A DNA stretch of 17,488 nucleotides from Bacteroidales bacterium UBA1197 (GCA_002309995.1 DBYB01000005.1:1757-19244); one strand, 5' to 3'; counted from the stretch's first letter, positions 1-7,188 are shown. Notes: generated by a model from the sequence alone, not told the origin. Numbers and translations are program-made.

Positions 1-693
1 AACTGGTGTGGTGGTAACTATGCGGAGAAAATCGCAGAGGACTACAAGATTCGCGAGTATCTCGGCAACCGTCTTGCAAAGGCCAGCCTCAGCAAGATCG
101 TTATCGAGCGTACGCTGAAGCTCATTACCGTCACCATCTACGCCGCTCGTCCGGGCTTCATCATCGGCAAGGGCGGCCAGGAGGTCGACAAACTCAAGGA
201 AGAGCTCAAGAAGGTCACCAACAAGGACATCCAGATCAACATCTACGAGGTCAAGCGCCCCGAGGTTGACGCCCACATCGTAGCGGACTCCATCGCCCGC
301 CAGATCGAAGGCCGCGTCAGCTACCGCCGCGCCATCAAGATGGCCATCGCCAACACCATGCGCGTTGGCGCCGAGGGCATCAAGATCCAGATCGCCGGCC
401 GTGTCGGCGGTGCTGAAATGGCTCGCAGCGAGATGTTCAAGGAAGGTCGTACCCCTCTGCACACTTTCCGTGCAGACATCGACTACGCCCTTGCAGTGGC
501 TAACACCAAGGTCGGTACCCTGGGTATCAAGGTATGGATCTGCAACGGTGAGAAGTACGGTCGTCAGGACCTCACTCCCGCCGCTCTCGCAGCCGCCAAC
601 TCCCAGGCCGCCGGCGCACCTCGCGGTGACCGCCGCGGAGGCCGTGGCGACCGCCGCGACCGTCGTGGTCCCCGCCGCGACGAGAGGAAGTAA
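1..693 (+). CDS. rpsC: 30S ribosomal protein S3 (5' end missing)
   Basis: Ribosomal protein S3 binds 16S rRNA in the head of the small subunit and helps form the mRNA entry channel. The frame is open from base 1 and shows 230 residues. About 20 N-terminal residues are missing, because the family usually starts with a GQKVNP-type segment before the visible NWCGGNY. A type II KH domain with its GKGG loop is encoded at bases 166-177. It is followed by the S3 C-terminal domain (RVGGAEMARSE, then TPLHTFRADIDYA). After the core comes a basic tail rich in Arg, Gly and Asp, made of GDRR-like units, which occupies about the last 24 residues. The stop is TAA and a strong terminator follows after 21 bp. 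In most bacteria rplP would come next in the S10 operon, but it does not here. Family identity is certain. Confidence 0.97.
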   Translation, partial: NWCGGNYAEKIAEDYKIREYLGNRLAKASLSKIVIERTLKLITVTIYAARPGFIIGKGGQEVDKLKEELKKVTNKDIQINIYEVKRPEVDAHIVADSIARQIEGRVSYRRAIKMAIANTMRVGAEGIKIQIAGRVGGAEMARSEMFKEGRTPLHTFRADIDYALAVANTKVGTLGIKVWICNGEKYGRQDLTPAALAAANSQAAGAPRGDRRGGRGDRRDRRGPRRDERK

Positions 694-714
694 TTCTAAC
701 CTCTTGATATTTGC

Positions 715-752
715 AATCCGGCCTGCAGTTTGCTGCTGGCCGGATTTTTTTT
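715..752 (+). terminator. Intrinsic terminator after rpsC
   Basis: A perfect 9-bp stem (AATCCGGCC at 715-723 pairs with GGCCGGATT at 738-746) is extended by an inner GCAG/CTGC stem around a TTTG loop. A run of eight T residues follows (745-752, partly shared with the stem). This is a textbook Rho-independent terminator and marks a true transcript end after rpsC. Confidence 0.93.
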
Positions 753-767
753 GTCCGCAAATTAAAG

Positions 768-781
768 TACCTTTACATCTC
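768..781 (+). promoter_or_regulatory. Weak candidate -7 region for the first oxidoreductase gene
   Basis: TACCTTTA (768-775) differs from the Bacteroidota -7 consensus TAnnTTTG only at the last base, but has no TTTG at the right distance upstream. Alternatively, TTTG at 750-753 with a 20-bp spacer points to the poorer box TACATCTC at 774-781. A promoter must lie between the terminator and the start at 802. Which box is used cannot be settled by eye. Confidence 0.3.
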
Positions 782-801
782 GAAACTAAAATTCACTGCA
801 G

Positions 802-2175
802 ATGGCAAAGACTATAAAGGAGCCTGCACGGGAGATTCCCGTAAGAGACGAAGTTGACGTTCTGGTTGTTGGCGGAGGCCCTGCCGGGCTTATGGCCGCA
901 CAGGCCGCCGCCCTGGTTAAGGGCACCAAAGTGATGCTCATAGAGAACCGTGGCTCACTTGGCGGCAATATGACCCAGGGCCTGCCTCTTCTGGGCTTCC
1001 TCGGCCGCAAGGGCAACGAAGTCATCAAGGGCCTGCCGCTGCAGTTCGTGGAGCGCCTGCGCGCCCGTGGTCAGGCCACCCACCACCGTGCCTGTCCGCT
1101 CCACGTCAGCCTTACAATGATCGACCCGGAGGGCACCAAGCGCCTCGCCTGGGAGATTATGGAGGAGTGCGGTGTCAAGGTGCTGATGTATGTGATGTTC
1201 GTCGATGTTATAAAGGACGGCAACAAAGTGGCGGGCGTGATAATCGAGTCCAAGAAGGGACGCGAGGCCATACTCGCCAAGCGGGTGGTTGACTGCACAG
1301 GCGACGGCGACGTCGCTTACAGGGCCGGCGCTCCTATGGCATATGGCAACGAGAACGGCATCGCCCAGCCGCCCACCCTTATGTTTTCGATGCGCGGCGT
1401 CGATTCCCGCAAGCTGCGCGATGCCGTGGCCGACCATCCGGAACTCTACGACATCGACTTCATCCCCAACGAATTCTTCCGTGCCGACGACAACTGCACG
1501 ATGGTCGGCTTCCGCAACCAGATCAAGCAGGCCCGCGAGGCAGGGTACAACCTGCCCGTCGAGCGCACCATCTTTATGACGGGTATGGCGCCAGACGAGT
1601 GGTGGGTCAATATGTCGCGCGTGAACGGAATCGACTCCACCGACCCCGAGCAGTACACGAAAGGGGAGGAGATATGCATCAAGCAGAACGAGGAGATTGC
1701 CCGCTACCTCAAGGCATACATCCCTGGCTTCGAGAATGCGTACGTCGACCGCGTGGCGCCTTTTATGGGCATACGCGAGAGCCGCCGTATCGTTGGTGAA
1801 TACGTGCTCACCGAGCAGGATATCTTCGACTGCGCCCGTTTCCCCGATGCCATCGGAGTCGCGGCTTATCCGGTTGACCTGCATCATCCTGTCGGCGGCG
1901 ACTGCACGCTGATGTGGTGCCCCGACTGCTACGACGTGCCTTACCGCAGCCTGCTTCCGCAGAACATAGACTCCCTGCTCTGTGCCGGCCGCAACATCTC
2001 GGCCACCCATCTTGCGCTCGCGTCCGTGAGGGTGATGGGTCCGGCGATGTGCCTTGGCGAGGCCGCGGGCAAGGCTGCCGCGCTGAGCGTTCAGGCCGGA
2101 GTCGAGCCCAGGGCTCTGGATGTAAGCGCCTTGCAGGCCGCCCTCCGCTCGGAAGGAGTCTATTTCCGCGATTAA
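802..2175 (+). CDS. FAD-dependent oxidoreductase (FAD_oxidored family), cytoplasmic-type paralogue
   Basis: This 457-residue flavoprotein starts with a dinucleotide-binding fold: LVVGGGPAGL (GGGPAG at residues 24-29) and the ribose-binding acidic residue E48. The second FAD signature, DCTGDGDVAYRAGAP, is at 164-178, GIRESRRIVGEY at 323-334, and LLCAGR lies near the C-terminus, as in the FAD_oxidored (PF12831) group. No signal peptide is present, so it should act in the cytoplasm. Cysteines cluster at 368 and in a CPDC motif at 373-376, which might be redox-active or bind metal. The substrate is unknown. The same core and the same ending (GVY plus two or three residues) recur in the protein encoded at 3385-4803, so the two are paralogues. 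The gene is convergent with the phosphoesterase gene, with only 4 bp between stops. Family is confident, substrate is not. Confidence 0.9.
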   Translation: MAKTIKEPAREIPVRDEVDVLVVGGGPAGLMAAQAAALVKGTKVMLIENRGSLGGNMTQGLPLLGFLGRKGNEVIKGLPLQFVERLRARGQATHHRACPLHVSLTMIDPEGTKRLAWEIMEECGVKVLMYVMFVDVIKDGNKVAGVIIESKKGREAILAKRVVDCTGDGDVAYRAGAPMAYGNENGIAQPPTLMFSMRGVDSRKLRDAVADHPELYDIDFIPNEFFRADDNCTMVGFRNQIKQAREAGYNLPVERTIFMTGMAPDEWWVNMSRVNGIDSTDPEQYTKGEEICIKQNEEIARYLKAYIPGFENAYVDRVAPFMGIRESRRIVGEYVLTEQDIFDCARFPDAIGVAAYPVDLHHPVGGDCTLMWCPDCYDVPYRSLLPQNIDSLLCAGRNISATHLALASVRVMGPAMCLGEAAGKAAALSVQAGVEPRALDVSALQAALRSEGVYFRD

Positions 2176-2179
2176 CGGA

Positions 2180-3316
2180 TTATCTGAGTTTGAAGCGTTT
2201 GCTTACGCGGGCTGAGTCGCCTGCGTAGAAGTCAACATACACTTTGGGGCCATCGACCACCAGTTTGTAGGAACCGGCGGCCTCGGAGATGCTGTATTCG
2301 CGTATGCCGGCGCGGTACTCGTCGAACAGGGCCTTGTTGGCCTCGGTGGCGAGTTCCGGCTTCTCGGCGAACATCAGGGTGCCGTAGCCCTCGGCTCCGG
2401 TGGCGAGTTCCGTATAGACGGCCTGCGATTCGCTGCGCCAGACGCTGCTCATCGTCATCTGGGTGATGCGCCCGCCGTCGCCGTACCAGTCGCAGAACTC
2501 GGTGGTGTGCGTGTGCCCGCAGAGGACTATGGCGTTAAGGGAAGCCAGCAGTTTGCGCATTTCCCTGCGCTCGGTGGCCTTGGAGTCCTTGCGGTTACCC
2601 AACAGGTACCACCAGTAGTATTTTACGTCGTCGAAGGGGAAGACAGGGCCGTGCACTATCACGAAGACGTGCCTTGCGCCTCTGGCCTCGTTCAGCAGGC
2701 CGGTGATTTCCGGCACGTTGGGCTTGGTGAAGTTCACCACCACGAAGGCGTCGGGCCCGTTGCGGAAGAGGAAGTTGGTGCTCTTGATTTCCTGGCCCAG
2801 TTCGCTGGACATACGGCCGCTCATATATTCCAGGTATGCCTGCGTGCAAACTGCGTCGTCGTTGCCGCGCAGATCGTGGTTGCCGGCTACCGTTATGAAC
2901 GGAAGGTCGGGGGCCAGGTCGGACTTGAAGAGATTCATTGCGTCGTCGAGGAAGCGCTTGTGCGTTTCGGCGTCGGCCGTGTCGCCCTGGATGAGGTCGC
3001 CCATCTGGAACACGTAGCGGGTATCGTCGTCCACCAGGCAGGCGGCGCGCTTCACCAGGTCGCGGCTGCGGCCCGCCCACATCTTGCCGTTGCGTACGAA
3101 TTCCTTGCGGTGATTGGCCTCGCGGGTAGGGTTGGGGTCGGTATATCCGGCGTGATACTTCTCAGGATCTACTGCGTCGTAATGGGTGTCGCCCAGGATG
3201 ACTACGTTGTACTTGGGGTCGATGTTCCTGGGGCCCATAGCCATGCTGATGGTGCCGGGAACGGCGAGGCCGGCCAGCCCCGCTGCCGAAAACTTAAAGA
3301 AATTCCTTCTGTCCAT
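2180..3316 (-). CDS. Twin-arginine-signal calcineurin-like metallophosphoesterase
   Basis: This 378-residue protein has the full set of calcineurin-like phosphoesterase motifs: GDTH at 42-45, GDLIQ at 106-110, GNHD at 145-148, HGP at 222-224 and CGHTH at 266-270. These supply the Asp, Asn and His ligands of a two-metal centre, so phosphomonoester or phosphodiester hydrolysis is expected. The N-terminus MDRRNFFKFSAAGLAGLAVPG resembles a Tat signal (RRxFxK followed by a mild hydrophobic stretch), which implies export in a folded state, but no clear AxA cleavage site is visible. Start choice is firm, because the RR motif follows ATG directly and a perfect -7 box lies 4 nt upstream. It lies between two paralogous FAD oxidoreductase genes, is divergent from the second, and nearly touches the first at its 3' end. 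The natural substrate is unknown. Confidence 0.9.
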   Translation of the reverse strand: MDRRNFFKFSAAGLAGLAVPGTISMAMGPRNIDPKYNVVILGDTHYDAVDPEKYHAGYTDPNPTREANHRKEFVRNGKMWAGRSRDLVKRAACLVDDDTRYVFQMGDLIQGDTADAETHKRFLDDAMNLFKSDLAPDLPFITVAGNHDLRGNDDAVCTQAYLEYMSGRMSSELGQEIKSTNFLFRNGPDAFVVVNFTKPNVPEITGLLNEARGARHVFVIVHGPVFPFDDVKYYWWYLLGNRKDSKATERREMRKLLASLNAIVLCGHTHTTEFCDWYGDGGRITQMTMSSVWRSESQAVYTELATGAEGYGTLMFAEKPELATEANKALFDEYRAGIREYSISEAAGSYKLVVDGPKVYVDFYAGDSARVSKRFKLR

Positions 3317-3320
3317 AGTA

Positions 3321-3328
3321 CAAATATA
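3321..3328 (-). promoter_or_regulatory. -7 promoter box of the phosphoesterase gene
   Basis: On the minus strand TATATTTG is a perfect match to TAnnTTTG. It ends 4 nt before the ATG at 3316, so the transcript would start at or very near the start codon. I see no good TTG at the -33 position. The 68-bp divergent spacer 3317-3384 must also hold the promoter of the second oxidoreductase. For that gene only a weak box, TAACTTAG at 3350-3357, is visible. Confidence 0.6.
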
Positions 3329-3384
3329 AGTATTTTCTGTTTTTTTGAATAACTTAGCAGACTGATTGGAAAAACCTATACCAC

Positions 3385-4803
3385 ATGAGAAGAATTAGTT
3401 TGATAATCGCAGCGGTTTCCGCTCTCGTTTTCGGTTCCTGCAACAACGGAAAGCAGGTCAAACTCCCCGTAACCAGAACTTTTGAGTGCGACGTGCTCGT
3501 GGTCGGCGGCGGCCCTGCCGGAATAGGCGCGGCCGTATGTGCAGCCAGGCACGGTGCCAACACCATACTCGCCGAGCGCGGCGGCTGCCTGGGAGGCATG
3601 GCTACCGCAGGCCTTGTGGCTCCTTTTATGTCTTCCACAACCCCCGACGGCCAGACTATGCTCATCCGTGGTTTCTACGAGGAACTTGTGAACCGTATGG
3701 AGGCCCAGGGCGGCGCCATACATCCGCTCAAGGCTCAGATCGGCTCCTTCTCCGCCTATCGCGACAAGGGTCACCACGGCCTTACCACCTTCGACTATGA
3801 GTGCCTCAAGCGCACTACTGAGGAGATGTGCAAGGAGGCCGGAGTGGAGTTGCTCTACAACGCTCTATTCGTACGTTGCGACAAGCACAGGGGCAGGATT
3901 ACTGCCGCATACTTCGCTACCAAGGCCGGCATATGGAAGATAGTTGCCAATACCTATATCGACTGCACCGGCGACGGTGACGTGGCCTGCAGCGCCGGCG
4001 CACCGTACGTGTATGGTGACGGCGAGGGCGACATTCAGGCCACTTCTCTGTTCTTTGTCGTCCGCAATGTGGACTGGAAGGCGATGGACGCCCACGACGC
4101 CGCCTGCAGGAAGGCCGGCGACTACGAGGGCCAGTTCTATATGCGCGAAATCCTTGCTGCCCGCGAGGCAGGGGAGTTCCCTATGTGGCGCCAGAAGATA
4201 GCCCTGTTCCAGAACCTGGACGGCACCGCTACGGTCAATATGGCCCAGAGCGACGGAGTTGACGGCCTCGATCCCAAGCAGGTGAGCGACGCACTCACCG
4301 AGGGCCGCGAGCAGGCCGCCATCGTGGTGAAGTTCCTCCGCAAGTACGTGAAGGGCTGCGAGAACTGCGAGCTGGCATCAACTGCCGAGCAGCTCGGCGT
4401 ACGCGAAACCCGCCGTATCGTGGGCGAGTACACCGTCACCACCGAGGACGCCAAGAATTCCGTCCGCTACGAGGACCCTGTGTTCTGCTGCGCCAACCAT
4501 ATGGACATTCACCGCAAGGGCTATGTGGAATACGTTGCCCGCAATACCAACGACCCCTACTGGTTCCCTTACCGTGCCCTTCTGCCCAAGAAGGTTGACA
4601 ACCTGCTTTGCGCAGGCCGCTGCGCCGCCGCCGAGCGCCCTGTGATGGCTGCAATCCGCGTCATCCCTCCGTGCTTTGCAATGGGCCAGGCCGCCGGCAC
4701 CGCAGCCGCGCTTGCGTTGAAGGCAGGCGTGCGTCCCAAGGACCTCAATCCTACCGCGCTCGTCACCACCCTGCGCGAGGACGGTGTCTATCTGCCCGAA
4801 TAA
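3385..4803 (+). CDS. FAD-dependent oxidoreductase (FAD_oxidored family), predicted lipoprotein
   Basis: This 472-residue paralogue of the protein at 802-2175 carries a lipoprotein signal: MRRISLIIAAVSALVFGSC with a likely lipidated C19. A FAD-binding fold follows, with LVVGGGPAGI (GGGPAG at 41-46), acidic E64, DCTGDGDVACSAGAP starting at 193, GVRETRRIVGEY at 338-349, and LLCAGR near the C-terminus. It should therefore be a lipid-anchored flavoprotein outside the cytoplasm (periplasmic face or cell surface). The redox substrate is unknown; members of this family in Bacteroidota are often annotated only generically. It lacks the CPDC pair of its paralogue. The ATG start gives a complete signal peptide. 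The gene is divergent from the Tat phosphoesterase gene and is followed after 40 bp by recJ, which has its own promoter. Confidence 0.9.
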   Translation: MRRISLIIAAVSALVFGSCNNGKQVKLPVTRTFECDVLVVGGGPAGIGAAVCAARHGANTILAERGGCLGGMATAGLVAPFMSSTTPDGQTMLIRGFYEELVNRMEAQGGAIHPLKAQIGSFSAYRDKGHHGLTTFDYECLKRTTEEMCKEAGVELLYNALFVRCDKHRGRITAAYFATKAGIWKIVANTYIDCTGDGDVACSAGAPYVYGDGEGDIQATSLFFVVRNVDWKAMDAHDAACRKAGDYEGQFYMREILAAREAGEFPMWRQKIALFQNLDGTATVNMAQSDGVDGLDPKQVSDALTEGREQAAIVVKFLRKYVKGCENCELASTAEQLGVRETRRIVGEYTVTTEDAKNSVRYEDPVFCCANHMDIHRKGYVEYVARNTNDPYWFPYRALLPKKVDNLLCAGRCAAAERPVMAAIRVIPPCFAMGQAAGTAAALALKAGVRPKDLNPTALVTTLREDGVYLPE

Positions 4804-4805
4804 GA

Positions 4806-4837
4806 TTTGCCAAAGTCGGCGAGAATAGTTATCTTCG
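4806..4837 (+). promoter_or_regulatory. Predicted recJ promoter (Bacteroidota type)
   Basis: TTTG at 4806-4809 lies exactly 20 bp upstream of TATCTTCG at 4830-4837, which is one mismatch from TAnnTTTG. The box ends 6 nt before the recJ ATG, so the 5' leader would be nearly absent. The -33 element sits just after the stop codon of the preceding oxidoreductase gene. Confidence 0.6.
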
Positions 4838-4843
4838 CGAACT

Positions 4844-6577
4844 ATGGGTGCAGAGAAGAAATGGATAGTGATGGAGCAGGCCGATCCTGCCAAGGTGGAG
4901 AAACTCTCCGCCGAGGTGGGTATTGACCGGGTCCTTGCCGAGCTTCTGGTGAAGCGTGGCGTAGAGACCTTCGAGCAGGCGCGTTCCTTCTTCCGCCCCA
5001 GCCTGGACGACCTCCACGACCCCTTCCTTATGGCTGATATGGACGCGGCGGTCGAGCGTCTCCGCAAGGCCATCACTACCGGCGAGAAGATTCTGGTCTA
5101 TGGCGACTACGACGTGGACGGCACCACCGCCGTGGCTCTGGTGTTCTCCTTCATCCGCCGTTTCACCTCCAAGGTCGATTTCTATATCCCCGACCGTTAC
5201 GACGAGGGCTACGGCGTGTCGTACAAAGGCATCGACTGGGCCTTCGAGGGCGGCTTCGGCCTCATCATCACCCTGGACTGCGGCATCAAGGCCATCGACA
5301 AGGCCGAGTACGCCAAATCAAAGGGCGTTGATATGATAATCTGCGACCACCATCTCCCAGAGGATACAATTCCCGCGGCAGTGGCTGTGCTTGACCCCAA
5401 GCGCGAAGACTGCCATTATCCCTTCGACGACCTGTCCGGCTGCGGAGTCGGGTTCAAGCTCGTGCAGGCCTACGCCAGCCGCTACGGCGTGCCGTTCGAG
5501 ACCCTCGTGCCGCTGCTGGACCTGCTGGTGGTCAGCATCGCCTCCGACCTCGTGACGATGGTGGGGGAGAACCGCACCCTGGCGCACTACGGCCTCAAGC
5601 AGCTCAACGAAGACCCGCACAAGGGCCTGCTCGCAATGATCAACCTGGCCAACATCGAGCCCGGCCACGTCAGCATCGACGACATCGTCTTCAAGATCGG
5701 CCCCCGCATCAACGCCGCCGGCCGTATGGAATCCGGCCGCCTTGCCGTGGAGCTTCTTACCGCAGAAGACGTGCAGGAGGCTATGTTCATCGGTGAGAAG
5801 ATCAACGAGAACAACAACGAGCGCAAGAGCATCGACCGCGAGGTTACCAAGGAAGCCCTGGAAATGGTGGAGAGCGGCAACTGCCTGGCTTACGAGAACG
5901 CTACGGTGGTCTATAATCCCCGCTGGAGCAAGGGTATTGTCGGAATCGTGGCGTCGCGCCTGGTGGAGGCCTATTACAAGCCTACGGTCGTGCTCACCAA
6001 GTCCAACGGGTTCGTCACCGGTTCGGCCCGCAGCATCGCCGGATTCGACCTCTACGAGGCCATCGAGAGCTGCGCAGACCTGCTGGAGAACTTCGGCGGG
6101 CACGTTTATGCCGCCGGCCTCACCCTCAAGGAGGAGAACCTCGAGGAGTTCTCCCGCCGCATCGACGCCTTCATCGCCGGAAAGATTACCGCTGAGATGC
6201 TGGTGCCTGTGGTGGATATCGATGCCAGGCTCGACTTTTCGCAGATTACCCCCAAATTCTTCCGCATACTCAAGCAGTTCCAGCCTTTCGGCCCCGGCAA
6301 CGGCAATCCGGTGTTTATGACGGAGAACGTCTATGATACCGGCAATGGCCGCAAGGTGGGCGCAGGCGGCATACACCTCAAGCTCGACCTTATCCAGGAG
6401 TCGCAGCCGTACCACCAGATTCCCGCCATTGCGTTCAATATGGCGGAATACTACGGCTACATCAAGTCGGGCAATCCGCTCGACGTATGCTACTCAATCG
6501 TTGAGAATTATTATCGGGGCAACTCCACCATACAGCTTCGCGTCAAAGACCTTCGCGAGCGGGAGGAGATAATTTAG
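4844..6577 (+). CDS. recJ: Single-stranded-DNA-specific exonuclease RecJ
   Basis: RecJ degrades single-stranded DNA 5' to 3' in recombination and repair, in the cytoplasm. The 577 residues match the usual length. DHH-family metal-binding motifs are present: GDYDVDGT at 87-94, LDCGIK near 144-149, and the CDHHLP hallmark with DHH at 168-170. SDLVTMVGENR (234-244) follows. GPRINAAGRM is at 286-295, and the DHHA1 part includes GIVGIVASRLVE (364-375), GSARS (393-397) and GGHVYAAGLT (418-427). The OB-fold region continues to the C-terminus and includes FQPFGPGNGNP. The ATG at 4844 gives the expected start, with W7 followed by DP..V at the N-terminus. The gene is convergent with the acidic-tail gene, with 6 bp between stops and no terminator seen. 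Confidence 0.96.
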   Translation: MGAEKKWIVMEQADPAKVEKLSAEVGIDRVLAELLVKRGVETFEQARSFFRPSLDDLHDPFLMADMDAAVERLRKAITTGEKILVYGDYDVDGTTAVALVFSFIRRFTSKVDFYIPDRYDEGYGVSYKGIDWAFEGGFGLIITLDCGIKAIDKAEYAKSKGVDMIICDHHLPEDTIPAAVAVLDPKREDCHYPFDDLSGCGVGFKLVQAYASRYGVPFETLVPLLDLLVVSIASDLVTMVGENRTLAHYGLKQLNEDPHKGLLAMINLANIEPGHVSIDDIVFKIGPRINAAGRMESGRLAVELLTAEDVQEAMFIGEKINENNNERKSIDREVTKEALEMVESGNCLAYENATVVYNPRWSKGIVGIVASRLVEAYYKPTVVLTKSNGFVTGSARSIAGFDLYEAIESCADLLENFGGHVYAAGLTLKEENLEEFSRRIDAFIAGKITAEMLVPVVDIDARLDFSQITPKFFRILKQFQPFGPGNGNPVFMTENVYDTGNGRKVGAGGIHLKLDLIQESQPYHQIPAIAFNMAEYYGYIKSGNPLDVCYSIVENYYRGNSTIQLRVKDLREREEII

Positions 6578-6583
6578 GCGGCC

Positions 6584-7126
6584 TTATTCTTCGGCGTCGT
6601 AGATGATTTCTTCCTTCTCGTCGTCTTCGTCGGCCTCATCCTCATCTTCGTCGTCATCTTCGTCATCATCATCGTCGCCTCCGGGGATGCCGGGGAGCTT
6701 GCGCTGTTGCTGTGGGAGGTCTTCGAAAGCCACGTATCCGTTGTCGAACTCGGCGGGAACGGGGCCCTTGGTCTCGACTACGGTGGGCGCGTCGATGCTG
6801 CCGGGCTCTTCGGCCTCAAGGGTTATTATGACGCTCTTGCGGGCAGCGATATCATAGAAGTACACGAAGCGGACTATTCCGTCCTTGACGGTCTGCTCCA
6901 CGGACACGGCGTCAACGGTGCCGAAGCCGAGATCCTGCAGGGCGTAGCGGGCCGCTACGTTGTCTGCCGCATCGAATGCCTTGAACAGGATCGGCTGATC
7001 CACAGTGAATTCGAGGTCTGCCCTAAGCTGCTTATGGAAGGTGTAAAGCGAATGTTTGCCGTCAACTTTATATACCCGGAAGAAACCCTTGATACCTGCC
7101 AAAGTTACCCTGTACGTGTAAATCAT
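6584..7126 (-). CDS. Small acidic-tail protein, probable pRiA4b ORF-3-like domain
   Basis: The 180-residue protein has two parts. Residues 1-105 form a compact alternating beta/alpha domain (MIYTYRVTLAGIKGFFRVY, then YTFHKQL, then VRFVYFYD) that resembles the pRiA4b ORF-3-like / IS1096 TnpR-passenger domain common as a chromosomal housekeeping gene in Bacteroidota. After a linker, residues 151-172 are almost entirely Asp and Glu, encoded by a GAN-rich repeat, and the protein ends IIYDAEE. The function of this family is not known. An acidic tail could bind basic proteins or cations, but that is a guess. No signal peptide is present, so it is probably cytoplasmic. It is divergent from yigZ across a 62-bp spacer. 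The gene is confident; the domain name is moderate and rests on pattern memory. Confidence 0.78.
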   Translation of the reverse strand: MIYTYRVTLAGIKGFFRVYKVDGKHSLYTFHKQLRADLEFTVDQPILFKAFDAADNVAARYALQDLGFGTVDAVSVEQTVKDGIVRFVYFYDIAARKSVIITLEAEEPGSIDAPTVVETKGPVPAEFDNGYVAFEDLPQQQRKLPGIPGGDDDDDEDDDEDEDEADEDDEKEEIIYDAEE

Positions 7127-7152
7127 AATAGTCTTTTCATCTGTTCCGAATG

Positions 7153-7160
7153 CGAAGATA
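7153..7160 (-). promoter_or_regulatory. Possible -7 box for the acidic-tail gene
   Basis: The minus strand reads TATCTTCG, identical to the predicted recJ -7 box and one mismatch from TAnnTTTG. It lies 26 nt before the ATG at 7126. No good -33 TTG is seen upstream, so this is a weak call. Confidence 0.35.
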
Positions 7161-7173
7161 TAAAAAAATCCAC

Positions 7174-7181
7174 TAACTTTG
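7174..7181 (+). promoter_or_regulatory. -7 promoter box of yigZ
   Basis: TAACTTTG is a perfect TAnnTTTG match and ends 7 nt before the yigZ ATG. I see no TTG at 19 to 21 bp upstream. The short distance predicts a leaderless or almost leaderless mRNA. Confidence 0.55.
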
Positions 7182-7188
7182 GTCCCGG

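Noticed and set aside
955..2010. Antisense open frame of 351 codons opposite the first oxidoreductase
   Set aside because: The translation is rich in His, Val and Ala without motifs, while the sense frame carries full FAD motifs.
2507..3352. Plus-strand open frame of 281 codons opposite the phosphoesterase gene
   Set aside because: The minus strand has all five metallophosphoesterase motifs and a Tat-like signal. The plus frame has none.
5318..6415. Antisense open frame of 365 codons opposite recJ
   Set aside because: It is a shadow of the RecJ frame. No start context or recognisable domain is present.
6603..6690. Trinucleotide tract that looks like a microsatellite
   Set aside because: It encodes the acidic tail of the minus-strand protein in frame, so it is coding sequence and not a separate repeat feature.
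6584..7126. Mobile-element origin, because of the pRiA4b ORF-3 / IS1096-like family name
   Set aside because: No transposase, terminal inverted repeats or target duplications are near it, and composition matches its neighbours. The family name is historical.
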